From NCBI RefSeq assembly GCF_000948975.2, contig NZ_CP059735.1, positions 1,984,001 through 2,048,000 of the forward strand: a DNA stretch of 64,000 bases. The letters run 5' to 3'. Both the position numbers and the translations under genes were made by a program. The DNA is from Thalassomonas actiniarum (GTDB taxonomy: Bacteria > Pseudomonadota > Gammaproteobacteria > Enterobacterales > Alteromonadaceae). Shown one piece after another: positions 28,801-37,221 of this stretch; position 1 is the first letter of the stretch, and each line of letters opens with the position of its first letter. Under the pieces are notes generated by a model. The model saw only the letters and a list, made by a program, of their open reading frames with translations. It did no database searches and had not been told where the DNA came from.

Positions 28801-29576
28801 TTATTTTCCTTGCGAACCACAAAAGTACTTGGCGGGTAGCTGGCGTAACCGGACTCGCGATAATCCTCTTTGACATTTTTTAAATTGCCGGAAGGGCCGC
28901 TGCCGCCCTCTATGGTTGCCCGGTGCAGGACATCAAATTTATCCAGCAATTCACCCTTGGCAACATCGACAAACGCCAGTACTTTTTCCGGGCGGCTGTC
29001 GTTATTGACCACATCGGTGAAGAAGCTGAATTTATAGGCCAGTTTAGCGGTATTGTTTTTATCCAGGTAAATCACGACCTCGGCGGACTGGTTCCTGAAC
29101 ACCCGGGCTTCATCGCTATAGTGTTTGGCGATAAAGTGCTCCAGCTGTATTTGGTTGTTTTCTTGTGAAACGGCGGGCAGCTTAGGCAGATCTTTTTCGA
29201 TGCCCTTAAGCAGGCTGCCGTAGCTTTGGCTGACTTTACCCTGTTCATCAAGCAGCATCACCACTTGCTGGTTCCAGACTTCAAACCCCAGATAGCTTTG
29301 CTGGTAGGTTAAAAATTGTTGTTTTTCATCAATTGCTTCAGCGATTAAGGTCAGTTTGCTCTGGCCGCTGGTGTCCAGGATATTATTAAGGCGTGTGGTT
29401 AATGCCTTGGCCTGTTGCTTTGATGTTGCTTTTTGCAACAGGTTTTTGTCGGATGATTTGTTAATCCCGGCCAGAGCGGCGGGGTTATTAAAATAGGATA
29501 CGGACTCAGCGGCCATTGATAAGCTACTGGTTAAACCGAGAGATACAGCGAGCATAACTTTACTGTAACTGTTCAT
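25839..29576 (-). CDS. Secreted M4-family (thermolysin-like) metalloprotease with PKD and GEVED domains
   Basis: A 1245-aa protein from ATG 29576, which has a GGAGG box; an open frame extends upstream to 29708 but has no signal sequence. Signal peptide (LSMAA, residues 1-22), FTP/PepSY-like propeptide (about 45-220), and an M4 catalytic domain with HEIAH at 386-390 and the third ligand Glu414 in NEAFSD. After the catalytic domain come a PKD repeat (WNFGHD), a GEVED domain ending GEAEDYDLVI, three more PKD repeats (WDFGDGS, WEFGDAT, WVFGDGA), and a final GEVED domain ending GEIEDYLVEI. The propeptide should be removed by self-cleavage. It heads the cluster and could mature the downstream secreted proteins or act on external protein. 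Confidence 0.93.
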   Translation of the reverse strand: MNSYSKVMLAVSLGLTSSLSMAAESVSYFNNPAALAGINKSSDKNLLQKATSKQQAKALTTRLNNILDTSGQSKLTLIAEAIDEKQQFLTYQQSYLGFEVWNQQVVMLLDEQGKVSQSYGSLLKGIEKDLPKLPAVSQENNQIQLEHFIAKHYSDEARVFRNQSAEVVIYLDKNNTAKLAYKFSFFTDVVNNDSRPEKVLAFVDVAKGELLDKFDVLHRATIEGGSGPSGNLKNVKEDYRESGYASYPPSTFVVRKENNGNSDTCYFVTSNADSQDLYNVETRDYQGAVNAVNNPFSYDCTDSNRNDHKTINTAKSPLNDAHHHGQITSLMYQAYLEQKPFINQPVIQNVHYGQNMDQAFYEDGEIYYGDGDYLFYPMVALDVVAHEIAHGFTAEYGTGSEKQMITGQARAINEAFSDMSGAAAEFYLYGQNDWQSNFESYQPDGQALRYMDEPTQDGKSIAHVYDYETSTEAHYGAGVFNKAFHRLATMQFDAEQGEASPWNTKFAFIAFANANKKCWLANSSYEHAADCVMQQASTLANLMSNEDITKADKTYWSTTELKNHIRKAFALVGITLKVNSGLESDFGHSMKFLDYDFTNASRFNGNNVSNSSGYSWLWNFGHDNQTSAQKTPSHSFPAAGTYDVSLTATRISSGEKDTFTLPITVADDYCSASGGSFDRYYVGSVTINGVTQASGASGYSDYTANPVSIQDGNSFNVTINAGNVESTNNVSKDFKMWVDKNNDGLFHKTDELVINATDTNSVSRSISVSGNVGDVFRARVAVSFDILKTACGQFSLGEAEDYDLVISDNPNPPSITVQPQQNIANQVTFSNSTNDARIHSWDWDFGDGSLTGHDKSPVHKYERSGSYDVSLKAYDSNNQQIASWAQTINYSTTTTPLFTPIINGRQVTVTTDQSLMPEGSTVLWEFGDATTTALKDWTHTYAADGTYKVRLTITNDDNPGGKSVEQDVVIGSNEYRPSFDYSVTENADGSYDVSFNNTSTRPDDAYWSKGDLAWVFGDGATQRHNWVTYGKDTSHTYASAGTYTATLKITYRENSNYDLKTVETSVQVKLQPSAPVEYCQATGVTDYEYINKVTFAGTSFTTGSSQSAEVHNPDQAISLTVGQDIAFTIEAGYPTADKYAENYHVWIDLNGDGQFGDGDWVNDKSELLIEEFDQTSGLNGNGSVSGTFRLPSEKIRTGTTHTRMRILQYYASSRTGSINPCSDYTSSVTSGSGEIEDYLVEIIKN

Positions 29577-30459
29577 AATACCTCCAATGTTTGACTTGAG
29601 CATGATTCGACCCGGTGTGACTTGCTTGCCATCAACAGGGCCTTTACGGCACTTTGATGGTGTACATACCCGCCGGGTAAATATCCTCAAAAAATAATTA
29701 ACATGCACAGAAGATTAAGGCGGGTATAACGAGTCCCTTTGCCTTCACATCAAATCCAAAAATGTTCCGGCTCTTCCTGCACGACTTCCTGTCGATTAAC
29801 GTCAGATACAATAAATGTGCTTAGTTACAAAGCGTTTACAATACTATGACGAGTCGGACTATACGGTTTGATCAAAAAAAATACAATACGCAAAAATCAA
29901 CATGGCTAGAATTTGACCTTTTAGTCAGGTTTTACTTATGCCAGTTAGCCCAGATATGGGACGGGATGGGGTCAAGGGCAATATAATCAGGGCTTTTTGC
30001 TTGATTGGCTGAAAAAGTGTGACAGATGCGGCTGGATGTTATCGTTAAAAATTAGCCTGTATGGCTAATATTAAGCCATTTGCTTGTCCAGATTATTCAT
30101 GTAACAAAATGTTTCCACTGAAACATTTTTCTTGGCGGAGAAATCGCTGATATTTCGATAGGAAAAAGGACTTTTACCTGGAGGAGTTTGGCTATAGCGC
30201 TCAAGACAACGTCTTGCTTTCTCTTGATAGTAAAGCGCCCCTGCCATTGGGGGATAGTGCCTGTATTGTGATATCTGCAGGGGATCGCGAAAGAGGCTCT
30301 GCACTGAGGCATAACCCGGTTTTAGATTTTAAGGCTGACATCCTGAGGCAGCAGGTATCAGCCAGAGATAAAGGCAGCGGCAAACCAGCAATGTGATGAC
30401 GGGGCTCGGCTGTGCCGGTTTGCGGCTACCAGAGCTGAGTCCTGTATGATGCGCTTATC
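29577..30459. other. Long non-coding stretch upstream of the protease cluster
   Basis: About 880 bp with no gene I can support. It carries the probable promoter of the protease cluster near 29858. Minus-strand open frames at 30071-30304 and 30201-30383 overlap in different frames, have no ribosome-binding site and do not resemble known proteins. The part at 29820-29940 is AT-rich. Confidence 0.5.
29858..29886 (-). promoter_or_regulatory. Possible sigma-70 promoter of the protease cluster
   Basis: On the minus strand TTGTAT and TATAGT (29863-29858) lie 17 bp apart. The -10 has five of six consensus bases, the -35 is weaker. It would give a leader of about 275 nt before the protease ATG. Confidence 0.35.
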
Positions 30460-31389
30460 TTATTTGCGGATAAACGCACCGGCTTTTTCGTACAATAACT
30501 GACATTCCTCCGGCACCAGGTCTTCGATATTGATAAAGGCATGTATCATGTCTTCAAAATGGTGATGGCAGACGTCAGCCCCCGCCTGAGCCAGTGCTTC
30601 GGCATAGGCCAGGCCTTCGTCCCGCAAAGGATCGAATTCAGCGGTAAAGATCAGGGTTTCAGGTAAATCGGCGGTGATCAAACCGTGTAAGGGGGAATAA
30701 TGTTTTCGGTTTTCCCCCTGTTGAAAATAATGATCAAAATACCAGGCGATTTTTTCCCTTTCCAGCAGGTAACCCCGGCCGTTGCTGCTGATGGAAGGCA
30801 TGGCCATAGTGTAATCCACGCAGGGGTAGATCAGGATTTGTTTATCGATCCTGACCCTTTTTTCCACCTGGTTTTGCATTGCCAGTACCGTGCAGATGCT
30901 GCCGCCGGCGCTGTCCCCGGCAATGATCAGCTCAGTAGTATAAGCGACCTCGGTTAATATCTCCTGAAAATGGCTTAATACCGACCAACAGGCATAAATG
31001 CCTTCGGGAAAGGGATGCTCTGGCGCCAACGGATATTCTACGGAAATGACAATGCTATGGCCGGCTAATGCGAGTTTGCGGCACATGGCATCGTAGAGCT
31101 CGACACTGCCGCACATATGACCGCCGCCGTGAAAGTAGATCACCACAGGCAAGCTTTCATCCGGCGCCGGGCTGTAAACCCTGACAGGGGTTTCTCCCTG
31201 CTCTGACCGGATTATTTTGTCCCGGCTATAACCGATGTCGGGAATGCGGGTATTAAATTGCGCCAGGTTATTTAAGTTGGTGCGCACCAGCTCCGGGGTG
31301 GGGATAATATTATCGGCTTTGGCCTGGGCGATCAGGCGGTTAACTTCAGTTAAAAAAGGCTGGAGTTTTTGTGATACCTGTTTATCCAT
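30460..31389 (-). CDS. Alpha/beta hydrolase (HSL-type esterase)
   Basis: A 309-aa cytoplasmic protein of the hormone-sensitive lipase family. The oxyanion motif HGGGHMCGS lies near residue 90, the nucleophile elbow GDSAGGS near 160, the catalytic Asp in FDPLRDEG and the His in HAFINIEDL. These enzymes cleave short-chain acyl esters. An AAGGA box lies 9 nt before the ATG. It follows an MFS permease gene by 24 bp on the same strand, so the two probably form an operon for uptake and hydrolysis, or export and detoxification, of an ester. Confidence 0.9.
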   Translation of the reverse strand: MDKQVSQKLQPFLTEVNRLIAQAKADNIIPTPELVRTNLNNLAQFNTRIPDIGYSRDKIIRSEQGETPVRVYSPAPDESLPVVIYFHGGGHMCGSVELYDAMCRKLALAGHSIVISVEYPLAPEHPFPEGIYACWSVLSHFQEILTEVAYTTELIIAGDSAGGSICTVLAMQNQVEKRVRIDKQILIYPCVDYTMAMPSISSNGRGYLLEREKIAWYFDHYFQQGENRKHYSPLHGLITADLPETLIFTAEFDPLRDEGLAYAEALAQAGADVCHHHFEDMIHAFINIEDLVPEECQLLYEKAGAFIRK

Positions 31390-31413
31390 CTTGATCTGTC
31401 CTTGTGTGACTAG

Positions 31414-32586
31414 CTATTGTTTTACTTTGGCGGGCTCGGGCAGGAAAAAGCTGCCGATAAAAAAGCTTGAGCTTACCAGGGTGATTAAAATAAAGGCCTG
31501 GGAAAAATCCCCCTGGTTGACATCCACCAGTTTGCCGAATAACCATAATACCAAGGTAGTCATCAGGTAGCTGATTGACCAGAATAAACTAAAGACTATG
31601 GTAATTTTTTCACTGGTCATTTGCGGCAACTCCTGGGGCAGGGATACCAGGGCGGTAATGGGGAAAAAAATCACAAAGCCGAGCACCATGGCGCAAATGG
31701 TTTTAACTGTGATGGAAGGGCTAAAGGTTAAGCCGATAATGGTGATGACCATCACCAGTCCCGACCAGCGGATCACCGGCAGGCGGCGGGGAAATTTCAA
31801 ACTGTAGATGATGCCTGCCAGGGTACCTAAAATACCGAAGGTGATCACCAGCGCGCTCTGGCTGATCCCGGCCCGGGGATAAAAAGTGAACAGGCAAATG
31901 TAAAAGGAGAGTAATCCGGCATAAGTAAGGGAGTAGACCCAGTTGAATTTGTCCTTTAAGGCGTGACGGTAGCTGTAATCGGCTTGCGGACTTGTCTGGC
32001 TGTGATTGTCGGAGGCGCTTTGCTCCTGCTCGAATTTTACCAGCATCCATATTACGCCCAGCAGCAGGCTGGCCAGGGAAAACAGCATTAAACTGCTGCG
32101 CCAGCCGCCGGTGAAGGCATTGATATCTGCCATCAAATATAAAATGATGGCGGTACCTATATTAAAGGCCACGGCATTTAAGCCGTTTACCACAGGACGT
32201 TCCCTGGCGCTAAAGCAGCGCATCACCACGGGGTTGAAATACACTATCATCAGCGCCCCCCCCAGCCCCATAATAAAACGGCTTAGCAGTAACAAATAAT
32301 AATTTGGCGATAACGGTGTCAGTACGCCGACGGCAATCAGCACCATGGACAGCAACAGGGCGTTTTTCAGGCCGAGTTTTAGCGCCAGCAAGGCAGCAAT
32401 AAAAGTGCCGAGGATTTTTGCCAAGGTAACCGCGCCGCTGATAAAGCTGGCATCGGCCAGGGAGTCCACCGACATTGCCGACATGATATTGCTCATGCTG
32501 GCAGTACCGCCGACCCAGGCCATGGCGAACAGGATATAGCTAACAAAAACAATGCTTTCTATTAAATATTTGTTGCTGATATGCAT
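31414..32586 (-). CDS. MFS transporter
   Basis: About 390 aa from ATG 32586, which has an AAGG box; the frame extends to a TTG at 32601. Twelve predicted TM helices in two halves around a hydrophilic loop near residues 185-205. LSRFIMGLGGALMIVYFNPVVMRC in helices 4-5 is typical of the family. The substrate is unknown. It is the first gene of an apparent two-gene unit with the esterase. Confidence 0.87.
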   Translation of the reverse strand: MHISNKYLIESIVFVSYILFAMAWVGGTASMSNIMSAMSVDSLADASFISGAVTLAKILGTFIAALLALKLGLKNALLLSMVLIAVGVLTPLSPNYYLLLLSRFIMGLGGALMIVYFNPVVMRCFSARERPVVNGLNAVAFNIGTAIILYLMADINAFTGGWRSSLMLFSLASLLLGVIWMLVKFEQEQSASDNHSQTSPQADYSYRHALKDKFNWVYSLTYAGLLSFYICLFTFYPRAGISQSALVITFGILGTLAGIIYSLKFPRRLPVIRWSGLVMVITIIGLTFSPSITVKTICAMVLGFVIFFPITALVSLPQELPQMTSEKITIVFSLFWSISYLMTTLVLWLFGKLVDVNQGDFSQAFILITLVSSSFFIGSFFLPEPAKVKQ

Positions 32587-32771
32587 ATATGTTACCTTCA
32601 AACAGATGCAGCGATTGTGATTTCAGCTTACCTTAGTCGGGTGAAAAAAAATCTACTACCTTAGTGCTATAGGGGAAAGGGTAAGTACTTGCTAAACTGC
32701 TGATTTCAAGGGCAAACTCATGGAGGAGATATTATGGTCCACTCTGGTTGGTCCGGTTTAAGGAGTCAGCT

Positions 32772-35700
32772 ATGCAGGCCTGGCTAGCTATGGATACCTG
32801 GCTGATTTCCTTGCTCTCCCTGGGTTATCTGGCCTTATTGTTTGTGGTCGCCTATCTCGGGGAAAAACAACCGGTTTCACAGTGGCGCAGCCGCCCCTTT
32901 ATTTATAGCTTGTCCCTCGGGGTGAGTTGTACCAGCTGGGCGTTTTACGGCACCGTCGGGCAGGCGGCAACAACGGGTTATGCGATTGCTCCTGTCTATA
33001 TCGGCACTATTTTTACCCTGGTGCTGGCCTGGCCGCTGCTGTTGAAAATCCTGAAAATAAGCAAGCAACAGAATATTACCTCCATCGCCGATTTTATTGC
33101 CTGTCGCTATGGCCGTTCGGCCCGGATCGCCCGCCTGGTAACCCTGGTAGCGTTAGTGGGCACCATTCCCTATATTGCCCAGCAGCTGCGGGCGGTAAGT
33201 GCGAGTTTTAATTTGCTCACCGGCACCCATCAAAGCGGCAGCCAGACCATATTAGCGGTAACCTTAGTGCTCACGGTTTTCAGCATCCTCTTTGGCACCC
33301 GGCAACTGGCGGCGAGCAAGCAAAACCAGGGACTGGTGCTGGCCATAGCCTTCAGCTCCGTGGTTAAGTTGCTGGCGTTTCTTTGTGTCGGATTTTTTGT
33401 GACCTATGTGATGTTTGACGGCTTTTCCGGTTTATCTGCTTTGGCTTTCCTGGAAAATTTGCCTGACAGAGGCGCCGGTGGCGGTGAATATGGTTTTTAT
33501 CCGGCCCTCTCCCAGGCGATATTGGGGGCGATCACTATATTAGTGCTGCCGCGGCAGTTTCATATGATGATGATTGAAAACCATCACAGCGATGAACTTA
33601 AATCTGCCCGCTATTATTTCCCCCTGTACCTGCTATTGATCAACCTGTTTGTACTGCCCATTGCCATTGCCGGGCAGTTAACCTTTAGCCAGGGGGAGGT
33701 CAGTGCCGACAGTTATGTGCTCACCCTGCCGTTGATTGCCGGGCAGGGCTGGCTGGGGGTGGTGGCCTATCTCGGCGGTTTGGCGGCAGCGGCCAGTATG
33801 GTGATAGTGGCGACCATAGTGCTCAGTACTATGGTTGCGAATGAAATTGTGAATCCCCTATTACTCAGGTTAGGCGAACTTAAGTTAGCAGGAGTTAACT
33901 TAGGATTTTCCCGGTTAGATCACTTGATGGGGCGGATAAAGCCGTATTCCGGCGGCTCTCTGCTTTTTATTCGCCGTTTGGCGATTGTGGGCATTTTGTG
34001 CCTGGGGCTGTTTTTTGAACGCCTGATCAGTCAGCAGGATACCCTGGCGAGCTTAGGTTTATTATCTTTTGTGCTGATGGCCCAGTTGGCTCCCTTGATT
34101 CTCGGCGCCCTGTACTGGCGAAAAGCCTCTAAAAGCGCGGCCTTGACGGCACTTGCCGCCGGCGGCCTGCTGTGGGGCTATACCTTATTGCTACCGGGCC
34201 TGTTCGGCGACAGTCCGTTTATGGCTCACTGGCTTGAACACGGCCCCTGGGGAATAAAGTGGTTGGCCCCCCAGTCATTGTTTTTTCTGGAACTTGACGC
34301 CATCAGTCACGGTTTATTGGTCAGTTTACTTGCCAACGGCGTTATTTTTATTTTGATGTCCCGCTATGGACGGCGCAGTGTCGGTGAAAAACTGCAGGCG
34401 GATATCTTTTTGGATAAATCGCCTGCGATGCCGCCAATGAAGCTGACCATAGCGGATCTGGCGAATCTGTTGCGGCGCTTTGTCGGCCAGGGGGCCAGCG
34501 ATGACTTTCTCTCGTCAATCGATAAAAAGCACGCCATGGCCAAACCAGCGTCCGATTTTTTAGTGGCCCGGGTCAGGGTACAGCTGGCGGGAGTGTTAGG
34601 CTCGGCCTCTACCCGCCTGGTGATGAAAGCTGCGGTGCAAAGTCAGGAGATGCCGCTGGAAGCGGTGGCCAATATCGTCGATGAAGCCAATGAAGCCTTG
34701 CGCTTTAACCGCGAGCTGTTGCAGGCGGGCATTGAAAGTATCAATCAGGGGATCAGTGTGATTGATGCCGATATGCGCCTGGTGGCCTGGAACCAGCGTT
34801 ATCTGGAGTTGATGGACTATCCGCCGGGACTGCTTTGTGTCGGTAAACCTGTGGCTGAGCTGTTGCGTTTTAATGCCGAGCGCGGGGTGATCCCAACCCG
34901 GGATATCGAAGGCATGATAGTGCGGCGTCTGGATTATATGCGTCGGGGCTGCCGTCATTATCACCAGCGGATCTGGTCCAAGGGCATCGTCTTGGAAATC
35001 CAGGGACAGGCGATGCCGGGCAAGGGGTTTGTCACCACCTTTTCTGATATTACCGAGCATATCAATGCCAAAAAGGCGTTAAAAGAAAGCAATGAATTAT
35101 TGGAAAAACGGGTGGAAAAAAGAACCGAGCAACTGGCGCTGGCCAAGCTTGAAGCGGAAAGGGCCAACCAGAGTAAAACCCGCTTTCTGGCCGCCGCCAG
35201 CCATGACTTGATGCAGCCTTTTAATGCCCTGAGTTTATATACCTCTATGCTCAGGCAAAAAGCCCGGGGCTCGGATTTTGCCGCCATTGCCGAGAACATC
35301 AGCGACTCCCTGGCCTCGGCAGAAATGCTGTTGTCGGACTTGGTGGAGATCTCGAAACTCGATGGCGGGGCGTATAAAACCCGGTATTCGGTGTTTCCCC
35401 TGGACGAAGTGCTGGCGCCGCTGGCAAAAGAATTCATCCTGTTGTCACAGGACAGGGGAGTGCGCTTTCATTACCAGCCGTCTACTTGTTATGTTTACAG
35501 CGATAAAAAACTGCTCAGGCGTATTGTTCAGAACTTCCTGACCAATGCCGTGAATTATTGCCGCCAGGGACGGGTGGTGCTCGGGGTTCGCCGCCAGGGG
35601 CAATTTATTTCCCTGCAGGTATGGGATAACGGCCCGGGCATAGCAAGTGACAAGCAAGAGGTGATTTTTAAAGAGTTTGAACGCATCAATGACAGCCAGG

Positions 35701-36368
35701 ATACCCCGGGATTGGGACTGGGCCTGGCCATTTGTGACCGTATCGCCCGGTTATTGGCTTTGCCGATAGGTTTGCATTCACTTGTTGGTCGCGGCACCGG
35801 CTTTACCTTGCGCCTGCCCCAAGGAAATGCGCCTGAGCTGGCTGTGGCCGAACGGACAGAAGAAAAAGTTGCTCACTTAACCCGGGAACTGTCAGCGACC
35901 CAGAGCCAGAGCAGGCAAAGCCGGGAGGATAATATCGTGCCTTTACGCGGTGGACAAAAGGCGGAGCAGATCCTGATCATAGACAATGATCCCGGAGTCT
36001 TGCAGGCGATGCAGTCGCTGCTGGAAAGCTGGGATTACCAGGTGATTGCCGTTGAAGATAAAAGTCAGCTGGAAGCGGCATTAGCAAATGCTCCGGGCAG
36101 CACGCTTGCACCTATATTGGTGATCGCCGATTATCATTTAAGCGAAGGGCATAACGGGGTGGATGTCACCCGGGAATTGCTGGCGACCCGGCAATGGTCC
36201 ATCTCCTGTATCATCAATTCCGCCGATCCCGGGGAAGCGGTGCGGGCGCATGTGATTGAGGCGGGATACCGCTTTATCCGCAAGCCGATCAAAGCCATGG
36301 CACTGAAAAGGTTGATCAGGGAATTAAAGGGCCCATCGGACGACACCAAGAGCCGGGCAATGGATTAA
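32772..36368 (+). CDS. crbS: CrbS/MxtR-type hybrid histidine kinase with sodium:solute symporter domain
   Basis: About 1198 aa from ATG 32772 (AAGGAG box 6 nt upstream); the frame extends to 32748. The N-terminal 560 residues form an SSF/SLC5 symporter-like domain with about 13 TM helices, starting with YSLSLGVSCTSWAFYGTVGQAATTGY. A STAC-like linker and PAS domain follow (AGIESINQGISVIDADMRLVAWN), then HisKA with His811 in AAASHDLMQPFNAL, HATPase_c (DNGPGI, LGLGLAI) and a C-terminal REC domain with Asp1120 in VIADYHL. This matches CrbS of Vibrio and MxtR of Pseudomonas, which control acetyl-CoA synthetase and the acetate switch. The partner CrbR-like regulator is encoded convergently just downstream. 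Confidence 0.9.
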   Translation: MQAWLAMDTWLISLLSLGYLALLFVVAYLGEKQPVSQWRSRPFIYSLSLGVSCTSWAFYGTVGQAATTGYAIAPVYIGTIFTLVLAWPLLLKILKISKQQNITSIADFIACRYGRSARIARLVTLVALVGTIPYIAQQLRAVSASFNLLTGTHQSGSQTILAVTLVLTVFSILFGTRQLAASKQNQGLVLAIAFSSVVKLLAFLCVGFFVTYVMFDGFSGLSALAFLENLPDRGAGGGEYGFYPALSQAILGAITILVLPRQFHMMMIENHHSDELKSARYYFPLYLLLINLFVLPIAIAGQLTFSQGEVSADSYVLTLPLIAGQGWLGVVAYLGGLAAAASMVIVATIVLSTMVANEIVNPLLLRLGELKLAGVNLGFSRLDHLMGRIKPYSGGSLLFIRRLAIVGILCLGLFFERLISQQDTLASLGLLSFVLMAQLAPLILGALYWRKASKSAALTALAAGGLLWGYTLLLPGLFGDSPFMAHWLEHGPWGIKWLAPQSLFFLELDAISHGLLVSLLANGVIFILMSRYGRRSVGEKLQADIFLDKSPAMPPMKLTIADLANLLRRFVGQGASDDFLSSIDKKHAMAKPASDFLVARVRVQLAGVLGSASTRLVMKAAVQSQEMPLEAVANIVDEANEALRFNRELLQAGIESINQGISVIDADMRLVAWNQRYLELMDYPPGLLCVGKPVAELLRFNAERGVIPTRDIEGMIVRRLDYMRRGCRHYHQRIWSKGIVLEIQGQAMPGKGFVTTFSDITEHINAKKALKESNELLEKRVEKRTEQLALAKLEAERANQSKTRFLAAASHDLMQPFNALSLYTSMLRQKARGSDFAAIAENISDSLASAEMLLSDLVEISKLDGGAYKTRYSVFPLDEVLAPLAKEFILLSQDRGVRFHYQPSTCYVYSDKKLLRRIVQNFLTNAVNYCRQGRVVLGVRRQGQFISLQVWDNGPGIASDKQEVIFKEFERINDSQDTPGLGLGLAICDRIARLLALPIGLHSLVGRGTGFTLRLPQGNAPELAVAERTEEKVAHLTRELSATQSQSRQSREDNIVPLRGGQKAEQILIIDNDPGVLQAMQSLLESWDYQVIAVEDKSQLEAALANAPGSTLAPILVIADYHLSEGHNGVDVTRELLATRQWSISCIINSADPGEAVRAHVIEAGYRFIRKPIKAMALKRLIRELKGPSDDTKSRAMD

Positions 36369-36389
36369 AGTGCCCGGACGTCCTGTTAG

Positions 36390-37103
36390 TTAATGGTGGT
36401 GGGCGGCATTAAGCTGCTGAAAGGCAATGCCCGCCTGGGTGCGGTTATTAATCTCAAACTTGGCTAAAATTGCCGAGACATGTTTTTTAACCGTAGTTTC
36501 ACGAATATTCAGCCGATAGGCAATTTGTTTATTGAGCTGGCCGTCGGCAATCAGCTCTAATACCGTATATTGCTGCGGGGTTAACTGCGCCAGTTTTTCC
36601 GCCAGTTTTTTATCCGGACTTTGCGCTTCCCGGTGATGCAGCTGCCGGCTTTGCTCCGCCAATAAACTTTCGGGCAGCCAGGTATTGCCTTCGGTGACGG
36701 TATTGACGGCCCGGGCAATCGTGGTGAAGTCGGCGGATTTTGGGATAAAAGCGCAGGCGCCAAGGTCGATGGCTTTGCGCATAATATCCGGGTTATCTTC
36801 GGATGAGATCATCACCACCGCCACGTCAGGGTAATGGTTGAGCAGCCGGGTGAGTCCGCTAAACCCTGTACTGCCCGGCATATGCAAATCAAGGAAAACC
36901 AGCTCTATGGCAGACTGTGCTTCTATCAGCGCGATCAAATCGTCGAAATTATCGGTTTCCAGGATGGTTTCATCTTGCGGGGAGCCGTTTTCCAGGTACT
37001 CGCCTGCGATACACTGGCAAAGGGCCTGTTTCAGCGCCGCCCTGAACAAAGGGTGATCATCGGCAATTATGACTTGGCTTAGGCTCATGGCAAACATTAT
37101 CAT
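36390..37103 (-). CDS. crbR: CrbR/ErdR-type LuxR-family response regulator
   Basis: A 237-aa protein; the conserved part starts at MSLSQVIIADDHPLFRAALKQAL, so the start may be the second methionine. REC domain with the phospho-acceptor in VFLDLHMPGSTGFSGL and FIPKSAD; C-terminal LuxR HTH (LTPQQYTVLELIADGQLNKQIAYRL, then NNRTQAGIAF). This closely fits ErdR/CrbR, the partners of MxtR/CrbS that activate acs and related genes. The gene is convergent with the kinase with a 21-bp gap between stops. No acs gene is in the window, so its targets are elsewhere or include the neighbouring hydroxybutyrate gene. Confidence 0.87.
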   Translation of the reverse strand: MIMFAMSLSQVIIADDHPLFRAALKQALCQCIAGEYLENGSPQDETILETDNFDDLIALIEAQSAIELVFLDLHMPGSTGFSGLTRLLNHYPDVAVVMISSEDNPDIMRKAIDLGACAFIPKSADFTTIARAVNTVTEGNTWLPESLLAEQSRQLHHREAQSPDKKLAEKLAQLTPQQYTVLELIADGQLNKQIAYRLNIRETTVKKHVSAILAKFEINNRTQAGIAFQQLNAAHHH

Positions 37104-37221
37104 CCGTAATAAAAGGCTTAGTGATACGTTATCGTAATTTGATTGATATGACTATTATTATTCCGGGGGACTTGCCCGCAACTTGGTCAACTTTGCGGGC
37201 AAGCGGTTGGGAAATCCGGGG

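Noticed and set aside
29577-29708. 44-residue N-terminal extension of the M4 protease
   Set aside because: The internal ATG at 29576 has a GGAGG box and starts a clear signal peptide; the extension would hide it.
30071-30383. Overlapping minus-strand ORFs of 60-77 codons upstream of the protease
   Set aside because: Several frames are open at once, none has a ribosome-binding site, and the proteins match nothing I know, including transposases.
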